Shown here piece after piece: positions 1 to 7,266 of a DNA stretch of 45,408 nt. Position 1 is the first letter of the stretch, and every line of letters begins with the position of its first letter. A program made the translations under genes and the position numbers. Below the pieces are notes generated by a model that did no database searches, was not told the DNA's origin, and saw nothing but the letters and a program-made list of their open reading frames with translations. The DNA is from Lachnospiraceae bacterium (GTDB taxonomy: Bacteria; Bacillota; Clostridia; Lachnospirales; Lachnospiraceae), in contig JAJQBQ010000016.1 in assembly GCA_021203205.1 (NCBI GenBank), positions 1 to 45,408 on the forward strand. Reading direction: 5' to 3'.

Positions 1-80
1 CATCTTTCCTTCGCAGTCTGCATCTTTCCTTCGCAGTCTGCATCTTTCCTTCGCAGTCTGCATCTTTCCTTCGCAATCCG
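1..80. repeat. 20-base tandem repeat array
   Basis: Three perfect head-to-tail copies of CATCTTTCCTTCGCAGTCTG (1-60) are followed by a fourth with two changes (61-80) and a more decayed stretch to about 100. The unit contains no stop codon in any frame on either strand. Because 20 is not a multiple of 3, a translated array would repeat every 20 residues. There are no unique spacers, so it is not a CRISPR array. It lies just downstream of an outward minus-strand promoter (132-160) and may be the start of a low-complexity coding region that continues beyond the left edge. Confidence 0.9.
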
Positions 81-131
81 CTTCTTTCTTCTGCAGATTT
101 GCCTGACTGCTCTGTTTTTCATCTGGCGAAG

Positions 132-160
132 AGTATAATCCATATTTCCTACCAAGTCAA
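132..160 (-). promoter_or_regulatory. Consensus promoter reading off the left edge
   Basis: On the minus strand TTGACT (160-155) is separated by exactly 17 bases from TATACT (137-132). Transcription would start near 125 and run through the tandem array. The likely first codon is the ATG at 122, which opens a frame without stops to the window edge. The gene itself lies outside the window. Confidence 0.75.
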
Positions 161-186
161 TAGGTTTTATGGATGCCGAATTAGTC

Positions 187-229
187 AAAAAAATTGTGCC
201 CGGCTATAAGCTGAATTTATAGCCAGGCA
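187..229 (-). terminator. Intrinsic terminator after the RloB gene
   Basis: The arms TGCCCGGCTATAA (197-209) and TTATAGCCAGGCA (217-229) pair with one mismatch. On the minus strand the hairpin is followed within three bases by seven T residues (193-187). It ends the defence operon and insulates it from the promoter at 132-160. Confidence 0.8.
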
Positions 230-288
230 AAAATGTTTTTATTTGTTTACTGTCAATTATCGTATATTTGCTTCATATTTTTTATACA

Positions 289-948
289 TCATCTGTACTG
301 CTCCTGATCGGAAATCTCTGCCATAAACTGCTCCACCATCCGATAAACACTGGTATATGGGTTCATCTCCTGAATATCAGTTAATATTCCTTTTCCAGCT
401 GCATTATACTGTTCCTCTAATTTTTTTGCATTATCTATCGCTTTTTCAACGTCTCCGTTCTGTATAATTTCCCGCGTTTTTCCCTTATCTCCCTTCGAGT
501 AATCTCCATGTAAATAAAATCCAAGCTTGCGATAGATTTCGCTCTTCGATATTTTTTCTTCCATATCTTCAAAATGCATCAACAACCAGGTTTCAAATAA
601 ATAGTTGGAAATCAAAAGCTCATATTTTCCGTTTGCATCCTGAATCACTGACTGAATATTCGGGGGATCATCACAGTCAAACGCCAGGTATTTCCCATAC
701 GAACTATATTTTTGATTGTTTCTGTCATTAAGCATAAAATTATTTGCACAGTTTAAAACAGTTCTTGCATTTCCGTTCGCATCTTCCAAAATAACTTCAA
801 TGTCCGTGTATTTATTCTTTTTTAGTATCTCTGCAAAATACTCGAAATAATATTTTTCGGACTTTCCCTCGCAAAATATAATAATATGACCGATATTCAT
901 TTTCTTTATCCCGGCCAGGCGCTGTGCTGAAAGTCTTGTTCTTGCCAT
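289..948 (-). CDS. RloB/AbiLii-like defence protein
   Basis: A 219-residue protein resembling the RloB family, the second component of RloAB/AbiL-type abortive infection pairs. The N-terminal block carries a TOPRIM-like pattern: strand HIIIFCEGKSEKYYF with Glu27-Gly28, and an acidic strand AFDCDD at 89-94. The family-typical NYLFETWLLMHF lies at 115-126. A metal-dependent nuclease role is inferred. The ATG at 948 is chosen because AGGAG (960-956) lies seven bases upstream. A longer reading would run into the preceding ATPase gene, whose TAA sits at 955-953. The two genes are therefore nearly abutting and probably translationally coupled. The DNA is AT-rich compared with the neighbouring kinase, suggesting acquisition by transfer. 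Confidence 0.8.
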   Translation of the reverse strand: MARTRLSAQRLAGIKKMNIGHIIIFCEGKSEKYYFEYFAEILKKNKYTDIEVILEDANGNARTVLNCANNFMLNDRNNQKYSSYGKYLAFDCDDPPNIQSVIQDANGKYELLISNYLFETWLLMHFEDMEEKISKSEIYRKLGFYLHGDYSKGDKGKTREIIQNGDVEKAIDNAKKLEEQYNAAGKGILTDIQEMNPYTSVYRMVEQFMAEISDQEQYR

Positions 949-952
949 TCCA

Positions 953-2215
953 TTACTCCTTCGATAGTACATCATAATCAAAGATCGGAATCGCCCCATA
1001 TTTCCCCTGAAGATAATCCTTGGAAAATGTAGCGTCTTCGCGAACCTTCAAATCAGAAAGCGCATACAAAGTGGATTCTCCCCGCTCGTTTTTATCCACA
1101 AATACCACTTCATCACGGCGAAACTGATTATTATTCAATAATGAAATATCGTGCGTTGTAAAAATCAGCTGGGCGTTTTTATTCTCCTCGGAACAGAATA
1201 TATCAACAATCAGCTTTGTCAGAAGAGGATGGAGTCTTGCGGATAATTCGTCCACAATAAAAACACCGCCAGTCGTTGTCAAATCTATGATGCTTTGTAT
1301 ATAATTTAAAAATCTCAGTGTCCCTGTGGACTCCTGACGCAAATCAAATGATTTCTCTCCTGTAACATTGCCGGCATCATCGTAAATGTTATGCACAGCA
1401 CGAATGGTCTTTTCTTCCTTTTGCTTTCCTGTTCTGTCATCTGTAACCATAACTGTTTGCACATCGAGTTTTTGTATCCCTACATCAACCAGCCTGAGAT
1501 ATTGCTCCACTCTCTTTCGGTAATTCTCGTCACTCACCAGTTTTTTTGAAAGCCGAACCATCCCGGCCAGACCCTTCACGGTAGATTCAAACAATATTTC
1601 AGAAAACACATGATACTCCTCATGAAAAAATGAAATAAAATCATCGAGAACCACTGTTTTCGCTTCGTCATCCAGAAAATAATCAAGCACGGAGATATAC
1701 AGTCGCTCAGATGGAACTTTTTTGTAAGAGCTGAGCATTTTCTGATATTTGCTGCCAAAAGAAATCTTTTCATTTTCGCGTTCAAACACCTGTTTATCGT
1801 CTATAAAAAACCACTCATTTAGAACTTTATCTGAAGTGCATTCGAACCCATATTGAATTTCTTTTCCATGATGCAGAAAAATAATATCAAATTCCGAAGC
1901 CTCATTTATATGTTCGGACAGGCAAAAAGGTTCCAGTCTCATCCTTGTATCGGTGTCGGTAACTTCTATGCTTTCATTTTTTTTCTTATTTATAAACTGC
2001 GAGAAAATATACCGTTCAAAAAAATACATAGCTGAGATAAAGTTAGATTTCCCTGATGCGTTTGCTCCATATAAAGCTGCCGTCTTTAATAACCCCGGTC
2101 TTCCGTCCATACGAAGCACATGCGCAAGGTGCTGTACATATGCTGTTGACCTCATATCCAGAATCGCTTCGTCTTTAAAGGAAGTATAGTTTTTCACTTT
2201 AAACATTATCAGCAC
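953..2215 (-). CDS. AAA ATPase of an AbiL/RloA-like pair
   Basis: A 420-residue SMC/RecF-like ATPase of the AAA_21 type found in abortive infection systems. It opens with FKVKNYTSFKD, typical of this group, has a Walker A GANASGKSN at 50-58, and near the C-terminus a Walker B with D-loop (VFIVDELSARLHP) followed by the switch histidine FTTHD. The start is the GTG at 2215 because GGAGGTG (2229-2223) is spaced seven bases from it; the next in-frame ATG at 2206 is too far from that site. It lies directly upstream of the RloB-like gene and shares its promoter at 2247-2275. By family knowledge the ATPase is the likely sensor or regulator and the partner the effector. Confidence 0.85.
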   Translation of the reverse strand: MLIMFKVKNYTSFKDEAILDMRSTAYVQHLAHVLRMDGRPGLLKTAALYGANASGKSNFISAMYFFERYIFSQFINKKKNESIEVTDTDTRMRLEPFCLSEHINEASEFDIIFLHHGKEIQYGFECTSDKVLNEWFFIDDKQVFERENEKISFGSKYQKMLSSYKKVPSERLYISVLDYFLDDEAKTVVLDDFISFFHEEYHVFSEILFESTVKGLAGMVRLSKKLVSDENYRKRVEQYLRLVDVGIQKLDVQTVMVTDDRTGKQKEEKTIRAVHNIYDDAGNVTGEKSFDLRQESTGTLRFLNYIQSIIDLTTTGGVFIVDELSARLHPLLTKLIVDIFCSEENKNAQLIFTTHDISLLNNNQFRRDEVVFVDKNERGESTLYALSDLKVREDATFSKDYLQGKYGAIPIFDYDVLSKE

Positions 2216-2246
2216 TTTATTTCACCTCCATGGCTCTGATTACTGC

Positions 2247-2275
2247 ATAGTATATCCATATCATGTAAATGTCAA
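2247..2275 (-). promoter_or_regulatory. Promoter of the AbiL-like operon
   Basis: TTGACA (2275-2270) and TACTAT (2252-2247) are separated by 17 bases on the minus strand. The untranslated leader to the GTG at 2215 is about 25 bases and contains the GGAGGTG ribosome site. No repressor site is evident. Confidence 0.7.
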
Positions 2276-2443
2276 GTAATTTTCGTTTTTTCCGGAAATA
2301 TCTGTCAAAAGTCTGCGCGTCCGATTCGATATTCCATAAAAATCACGATTATTTCGATATAGAATGGTGTTCAGCACGCAGCAGATTAACTCTGGGGCAT
2401 GAAGATTATAAAGGAAAATGGTCTGTTCGGTTATGGTTATTAA

Positions 2444-3421
2444 TCAGAACCTCACCGTCACCACCAGCCTCCCCTCTTCATACACTGCGCCGATGGTCCC
2501 GTGCATGCGCTCGGTAAGGAGCTTCGCTATGGAGAGTCCAAGCCCCGTGGAGTTTCGGGCCGTGTTCACCGTGTAGAAGCGGTCAAAGAGCTTCTCCGTC
2601 TCCACCGGCGTGAGCTCCGCCGCCGTGTTGGCAAAGGTGACCGTGGCATCCTCCTGCAGTGAGATGGACAGATCCCCGTCGCTGTACTTTGCCGCGTTGC
2701 TCACCAGGTTTTCAAAGATGCGTGAGAGCGCCTGCCGATCCAGCTTTCTTAAAACCGGCGCGGGCGGCAGCGACACCTCCGGCTCGATGCCCGCCTCCCG
2801 CAGCAGAGCTTCATTGGAGAGGATCGCTTCTTCGAGAACCTCGTTCATGTTTACCTCCGTGGCACTCACCTCCGGCGTGGATGCGATGACGGAATAGCGG
2901 AACAGTTCCTCCGTGAGCTCCCGCATCTCATCCGCCCGGCTTTTGATCCTGGCGACATACCGCGCAGCCTCCGGAGACAGCTCCTGATTCTCCAACAGAT
3001 CCACATAGCCCCAGATAGCCGTGAGCGGCGTCCGCAAATCATGGGAAATGTTCGTCACCGCCTCCTTCAGCTCCCTGTCGCCGCTTTCGTACTGCCTGCG
3101 CAGCTGCTTGATCTCCTGCAGCTGAACATTTAAGTTCGTCGCCAGTTCCCGCATGGACGGGTCGCCGGAGGATATGGTGACGAGGGCGTTCGTGTCCTCC
3201 GTCAGGACAAAACGAACCCCCTCGTTGATCTCTTCGGCGCTCTTTCTCAATGCTGCGCATTTTATGCGAAGCCAGAGGATGATCCCAACCAGTATCAGGC
3301 ATATATAAATAAGGAAAAAATAAACCATTCTCAACCTCATTTTCGGCGGCATTGTCAACCGATCTTTCATGTATATCGATGGATCTGCTCGCGGAATTTC
3401 GTGAGTCGACATTTTTATCAT
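2444..3421 (-). CDS. Sensor histidine kinase
   Basis: Membrane sensor kinase of the short type seen beside ABC exporters. In the 325-residue reading a single transmembrane helix lies at about 33-51, then a linker, a dimerisation helix with the phospho-accepting His127 (ISHDLRTPL), an N-box (NLVSNAAKYS) and a glycine-rich lid (STGLGLSIAKLL). There is little room outside the membrane, so it probably senses at the membrane or through the transporter. The start is uncertain. ATGs at 3421, 3412, 3370 and 3340 all lack a good ribosome site; the family length favours 3340. It has its own promoter (3498-3526) and follows two ABC permeases. No regulator gene is adjacent; the OmpR-type regulator at 8782-9654 is the nearest candidate partner. 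Confidence 0.85.
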   Translation of the reverse strand: MIKMSTHEIPRADPSIYMKDRLTMPPKMRLRMVYFFLIYICLILVGIILWLRIKCAALRKSAEEINEGVRFVLTEDTNALVTISSGDPSMRELATNLNVQLQEIKQLRRQYESGDRELKEAVTNISHDLRTPLTAIWGYVDLLENQELSPEAARYVARIKSRADEMRELTEELFRYSVIASTPEVSATEVNMNEVLEEAILSNEALLREAGIEPEVSLPPAPVLRKLDRQALSRIFENLVSNAAKYSDGDLSISLQEDATVTFANTAAELTPVETEKLFDRFYTVNTARNSTGLGLSIAKLLTERMHGTIGAVYEEGRLVVTVRF

Positions 3422-3497
3422 TCGTAAAAAATACTTAAAATAAAGAATGAAGGCTCATCTCGCATGACATTCACAGCAGCTTTTCATCGCAGTATCT

Positions 3498-3526
3498 GTT
3501 ATAAAGAACTGTCCGGAATTTGTCAA
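3498..3526 (-). promoter_or_regulatory. Promoter of the sensor kinase gene
   Basis: TTGACA (3526-3521) and TATAAC (3503-3498) have a 17-base spacer. The start of transcription would be near 3490, leaving a 70-150 base leader depending on the start codon used. Direct repeats lie immediately upstream of the -35 box. Confidence 0.75.
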
Positions 3527-3530
3527 GGTT

Positions 3531-3603
3531 GATATCCAATATCGGTACACGGCGTTTGATATCCAGCATCGGTGCAAGGCGATATTCAGCTGCTGATTAC
3601 GGG
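3531..3603. repeat. Direct repeats upstream of the kinase promoter
   Basis: Two 23-base copies, 3531-3553 and 3558-3580, match at 19 of 23 positions (GATATCCA, ATCGGT and GGC are shared). They are set 27 bases apart. A weaker third copy follows at 3581-3603. They abut the -35 box at 3521-3526, the usual place for an activating OmpR-type regulator. Confidence 0.6.
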
Positions 3604-3678
3604 CAAACAGTAACATGGCACCAGTCAATTCCTGTAAGTCCGTAAATCAGCACCTTACGTCCGAATCAATTCCTGTCT

Positions 3679-4602
3679 CTACCGAAGTTCTCTCTTCCGG
3701 AAGCAGGGAAGCCCCGCAGCGGAAAGGGCCGCGAAGACCGCAGCCGCACACGCGCAGCCGACTGCCACAGCCGAACCGTCATACACAAATTCCTTCGTGA
3801 AATTCTCCCAGCTGTCATGCTGCGTCCAGCCTTTCATGTACTTTCCATAGAGTCCGTACGTCATCCAACTGTAATAAATGACGTGCCCACACGGGTTTAC
3901 GGCACTTAAGATTTCATAAGCCGTGCGGCGCGGTCCCCCGATATACCTCGGGTTTTCTACCATATGCTCGGTTCCCTCAATATACGTCTCGATGATATTT
4001 CCATAGTCATCTTCGAACAATTCATAATCGTAATCGAGAATGTACTGCTCGCTGTCCACCGCGTCTACCGTTTCGTAACCGATGAAATAGAGCCCATACA
4101 CCATCAGGATCAGCACCGCTATGATGGCAAAGCGGTTTCTTAAGAAAAATGCCAGAACAACAAACAGTGCGACCATGGCCAGATTCGCGAGCAGAAATCC
4201 AAAAAAGAATCCAAAGAACACTCCCGGCGTGATGACGGAAAATGTGTACAGATTAAGGCAGGAGAAGACGACCGCGTGGATCAGGAAAAGCACCGTGCAG
4301 GCCAGGATGGCCAACAGCAATTCCGAGCCATATATTTCACTTCTCGTGTACCCGGCGATCACTTTATTGTGAAAGCCTCCATCTTCATACTCCCGCCCGA
4401 TGATCCAGGCGATCAGGACTGCGAAAATGAAAAACTCGATCAGTGCCGGCATATCCAGATCCCCGACATGGCTGACTCTGCAATAATACCCGCCGTAGAT
4501 CCCGGCGACCACGGACGCTGCCACGGCAAGCCAGAATACAAAGTTTGTGCGGTATCTGCGGATACCCGCGTGCAGTAAATTCTTTCTATTATTTTTATCC
4601 AT
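3679..4602 (-). CDS. ABC transporter permease (first of two)
   Basis: A 307-residue integral membrane protein with about six hydrophobic helices and a polar loop around residues 165-250. It is clearly paralogous to the gene at 4819-5703: both open with a G-[IF]-[LR]-RY...[FV]FWL.VA pattern, share IIGRE..DG.[FM]HNK[VI][IL]AGYTR.EIY, and end in a FRKRE motif. This fits ABC-2-type exporter permeases. The ATG at 4602 is preceded by AGGAGG six bases upstream, so the longer reading to 4623 is rejected. It probably forms a heterodimeric pore with its paralogue, energised by the ATPase at 5716-6783. The substrate is unknown; peptide or antimicrobial export is an inference from the nearby kinase. Confidence 0.8.
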   Translation of the reverse strand: MDKNNRKNLLHAGIRRYRTNFVFWLAVAASVVAGIYGGYYCRVSHVGDLDMPALIEFFIFAVLIAWIIGREYEDGGFHNKVIAGYTRSEIYGSELLLAILACTVLFLIHAVVFSCLNLYTFSVITPGVFFGFFFGFLLANLAMVALFVVLAFFLRNRFAIIAVLILMVYGLYFIGYETVDAVDSEQYILDYDYELFEDDYGNIIETYIEGTEHMVENPRYIGGPRRTAYEILSAVNPCGHVIYYSWMTYGLYGKYMKGWTQHDSWENFTKEFVYDGSAVAVGCACAAAVFAALSAAGLPCFRKRELR

Positions 4603-4715
4603 ACTTATCCTCCTGCTTTTCATAGTTCAAATCATTCGATCATGTTGAAGGATGACCCACACAACATCACGGATGACATATGCCGATATTGAAGTCAAAA
4701 GTAACAAACATTGTA

Positions 4716-4790
4716 ATGACACCACGGGGTCCCAAATCCATGAATTCGGAAGTAAACTTCCGATTCATGGACTTTTGACCCTGGTGTCAT
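4716..4790. repeat. Short MITE-like palindromic element
   Basis: A 75-base element bounded by ATGACACCA and TGGTGTCAT that folds almost end to end, with arms meeting at GAATTCGGAAG and CTTCCGATTC. It equals the 175-base element at 42374-42548 read on the other strand with about 100 internal bases missing. It lies in the 216-base gap between two permease genes of one operon and may act as an RNA hairpin within the transcript. Confidence 0.8.
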
Positions 4791-4818
4791 TTACCTGCAC
4801 CCCCTTTTTAAGGGATCT

Positions 4819-5703
4819 TCACAGGAATTCTCTCTTTCGAAATCCCAGCCAGCCCCCCGCGCAGACCACCGGCAGTGCGATGAGGGCGTAAACAAGATTT
4901 AACAGGAACTCCTCCTCATCCTCCTCCGAGATTTCCAGCGTCTCAAGGAGATAAAGCTCTGTACTTCCCCCATCTTTTCTTTGCCATATTCCGCCTGCCT
5001 GCTCATATTCCTGCATCTGTCCGGCGGGCAGCACGTTGTAGAGAAAGACGCAGACCGTGTATGCCGGCTCCCCGACCCAGGCGGTATTGTACACCCGCAG
5101 CTCACGTACCTCCGACTTAAGGGCTGAAGTCCCGTCCTCTTTGGTGTACTCCTCCCATACCAGTTTTGTCTCGGTTCGGTACTCTTTTATCGTCGCCGGT
5201 TTCCGGATCCAGACGGAAACGAAGGGCATCCCGATCGTCAAAAGGATGCAGATGACCACTGCCGCGTAGCGGTTACCGATCAGACACGCGAGCGCCACCA
5301 GAAACGCCGCCATCACCAGGTTTGCCAGCAGTGCCCCCAGAAGGAGCTCCAGAAGTGCGGCAGATGACACATCCTCAAGGCGGTAGCCCACGAACGCGTA
5401 AATCAGTGCAAAGATAAAAAACAAAAAGGCGCACGCCCCGCAGCCCAGGAGCAGCTCCGAAAAATAAATTTCCGTGCGCGTGTATCCGGCCAGTATTTTA
5501 TTGTGGAACATTCCGTCGCCCTGCTCCCGCCCGATGATCCAGGTGAGCAGCACCGCAAACACGACAAATTCCGCCATGGCGGAATAGCCGCCGCCGTAAT
5601 TTATCCCGAAAAATACTGCGAGGCAGCTGGTGACAGCAACGGAGAGCCAGAAAACTATATTTTTCACGTAGCGCAGGAAACCTGCGCGGAGCAATCTTAT
5701 CAC
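4819..5703 (-). CDS. ABC transporter permease (second of two)
   Basis: A 294-residue membrane protein paralogous to the permease at 3679-4602, with the same helix layout, the shared GRE..DG.FHNK motif and a C-terminal FRKRE motif. The large polar loop before the last helix (about 165-265) differs most between the two, so they are probably non-equivalent halves of one channel. The start is GTG at 5703 with GAGGGG upstream; the ATPase gene ends only 12 bases before it, which supports one operon. It acts in the cytoplasmic membrane as an exporter subunit. The 216-base gap to the next permease holds the MITE-like element. Confidence 0.8.
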   Translation of the reverse strand: MIRLLRAGFLRYVKNIVFWLSVAVTSCLAVFFGINYGGGYSAMAEFVVFAVLLTWIIGREQGDGMFHNKILAGYTRTEIYFSELLLGCGACAFLFFIFALIYAFVGYRLEDVSSAALLELLLGALLANLVMAAFLVALACLIGNRYAAVVICILLTIGMPFVSVWIRKPATIKEYRTETKLVWEEYTKEDGTSALKSEVRELRVYNTAWVGEPAYTVCVFLYNVLPAGQMQEYEQAGGIWQRKDGGSTELYLLETLEISEEDEEEFLLNLVYALIALPVVCAGGWLGFRKREFL

Positions 5704-5715
5704 GAGAATCCCCTC

Positions 5716-6783
5716 TTACTCCTTCTCCCCAATCAGATTCAGGAAATAGTCCTCCAGGCTCTCATCCCGCTTTTCTGAGCTCAGGAGTTCACAATTCTCC
5801 TCCGCCAGCGAAAATACCAGCTTCGACAGGCTCACCTCCTGGTAAATGTTCGCCTCGCCACCCGGAAGGACCTCGTAAGACATATTCTCCTTATCCAGTA
5901 CGCGGGTCAACGCGGTGATATCGCTCACCTTCACCCGGACGCATTTTCGGAAGGATTCATTTAAGCTCTTCGCACTGATTTCCTGAAGCAGTTCTCCCTT
6001 CTTTAAGAAGCCGAAGTGGGTCGCCACCCGGGCCAGCTCATCCAGGTTGTGGCTGGCGATGAGGAAGGTGATCCCCTGCTCCCGGTTCAGCTTTAAGATC
6101 AGCTCCCGCAGCTCTATGATGCCCTGCGGATCGAGGCCGTTCGTCGGCTCATCCAGAATCAGGAAATCCGGGTTTCCCAGAAGCGCCATGGCGATACCTA
6201 AACGCTGCTTCATGCCCAGAGAAAATTTCCAGGTCAGCAGGCGGTCGTGCGCTTCGGGTTTCTGCTTATCAGCGGATTGTTCCTTCTGCTTTTTCATGCC
6301 CGCAGCTTTTCCGTCCTGACTCTCGGCTCCATCTGTTTTTTCTCTTTGATTCAACCCTTCCGCAGATTTTTCGGTTTTGTTTTTCCCTTCCGCTGGCCTG
6401 CTGATCTGATCCTCCAGCCCCACAAGCGTGAGGATCTCCGGGATCGAATCATACGACGACAGCCCCAGGATCATCGCCTGCTGCCGCAGATTCTCCTCCG
6501 CCGTCATGTCCGGGTAAATGGTCGCCCGCTCGATCAGGGCACCCATGCGCCGATAAGACTTTGTAATGTCTTTCTGAGAATTATCCACGCCAAAAATAGC
6601 GTAGCTGCCCTCTGTCGGCCGCTGCAGGCCGCAGATGATGCGGAACAGCGAAGTTTTTCCCGCGCCGTTCGGGCCGATGAGGCCGTAAATCGCTCCCTTT
6701 TCGATGTGCAGACTCGCACCGGAGAGTGCCTTTTTCTTCCGGTACTGTTTTGACAGACCGGAGGTGGTAAGTACATAATCCAT
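5716..6783 (-). CDS. ABC transporter ATP-binding protein with an internal insert
   Basis: A 355-residue nucleotide-binding subunit of an ABC-2-type exporter. Walker A GPNGAGKT is at 37-44, the signature SLGMKQR begins at 188, Walker B FLILDEP at 207-213, and the switch histidine ASHN near 243. The normal helical region is interrupted just before the signature by about 50 hydrophilic residues (129-180) rich in K, E, Q and G, including two ten-residue repeats (AEGKNKTEKS, AEGLNQREKT). The catalytic motifs remain intact, so the protein is probably functional. The ATG at 6783 has AAGGA upstream; the longer frame to 6864 has no support. It powers the two permeases that follow. Confidence 0.88.
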   Translation of the reverse strand: MDYVLTTSGLSKQYRKKKALSGASLHIEKGAIYGLIGPNGAGKTSLFRIICGLQRPTEGSYAIFGVDNSQKDITKSYRRMGALIERATIYPDMTAEENLRQQAMILGLSSYDSIPEILTLVGLEDQISRPAEGKNKTEKSAEGLNQREKTDGAESQDGKAAGMKKQKEQSADKQKPEAHDRLLTWKFSLGMKQRLGIAMALLGNPDFLILDEPTNGLDPQGIIELRELILKLNREQGITFLIASHNLDELARVATHFGFLKKGELLQEISAKSLNESFRKCVRVKVSDITALTRVLDKENMSYEVLPGGEANIYQEVSLSKLVFSLAEENCELLSSEKRDESLEDYFLNLIGEKE

Positions 6784-7194
6784 AACAATCCTTTCTTCCG
6801 GAGCGTAAGCGGAGGAGACGACGTGAACAGAAGAAATAAGTCTCATCTGTCTATGAATTTTCATCTGCCATCAGGCAGGATATGTCGCTCCGGCACATCC
6901 TGCCGCAGGGAAAATCACCTCGCGTGATTTTTCTATAGTCCTTTTTTCTAAGCACACGCAGGTTGGGCCACTTTGGTACAACGCCGCAAGAAAAATCACC
7001 TCAAATGATTATTCCTGTAGCCATAGTTTTCCGGAGTGCCTGCCTCAGCACCGGATAACCCCGCTCCGTTTCCTGCCGATATCATAATCGAAAAAAGTAA
7101 AGAAAACGGTAAAGAAAATCGTAAAAAAACGTATATTTTTATTTTTGGTTCCCACTCCTGTATCAATAGCAACCGTCCTCCATGCATATCAGAG
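6784..7194. other. Intergenic region with repeated palindromic sequences
   Basis: No gene is visible. Two similar blocks, at about 6905-6930 and 6983-7010, share on the minus strand GAGGTGATTTT followed by a C/T-rich TGCGGC. One is flanked by an inverted pair GGCAGGATATGTC / GACA-less CACATCCTGCC around 6876-6904. They look like a degenerate repetitive element or an RNA structure in the leader of the ABC operon. No consensus promoter for the ATPase gene was found with confidence. Confidence 0.45.
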
Positions 7195-7261
7195 CAAAAA
7201 AAAGATCCCAACGCAATGAATTTTCCTGTTCATCTCATGTCCAGGTTCATCGCGTTGGGAT
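7195..7261 (-). terminator. Strong terminator after the kinase-like gene
   Basis: The arms at 7205-7220 and 7246-7261 pair over about 16 bases (ATCCCAACGC with GCGTTGGGAT, then ATGAA with TTCAT, one mismatch). On the minus strand the hairpin runs directly into nine T residues (7203-7195). It separates the NahK-like gene from the ABC operon, so these two units are transcribed independently. Confidence 0.88.
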
Positions 7262-7266
7262 TTGTA

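Noticed and set aside
1-80. CRISPR array
   Set aside because: The 20-base units are directly adjacent with no spacers and no cas genes nearby.
3422-3497. Cys-rich leader peptide before the kinase
   Set aside because: A ten-codon frame with three Cys exists downstream of the promoter but has no ribosome site, so chance is likely.
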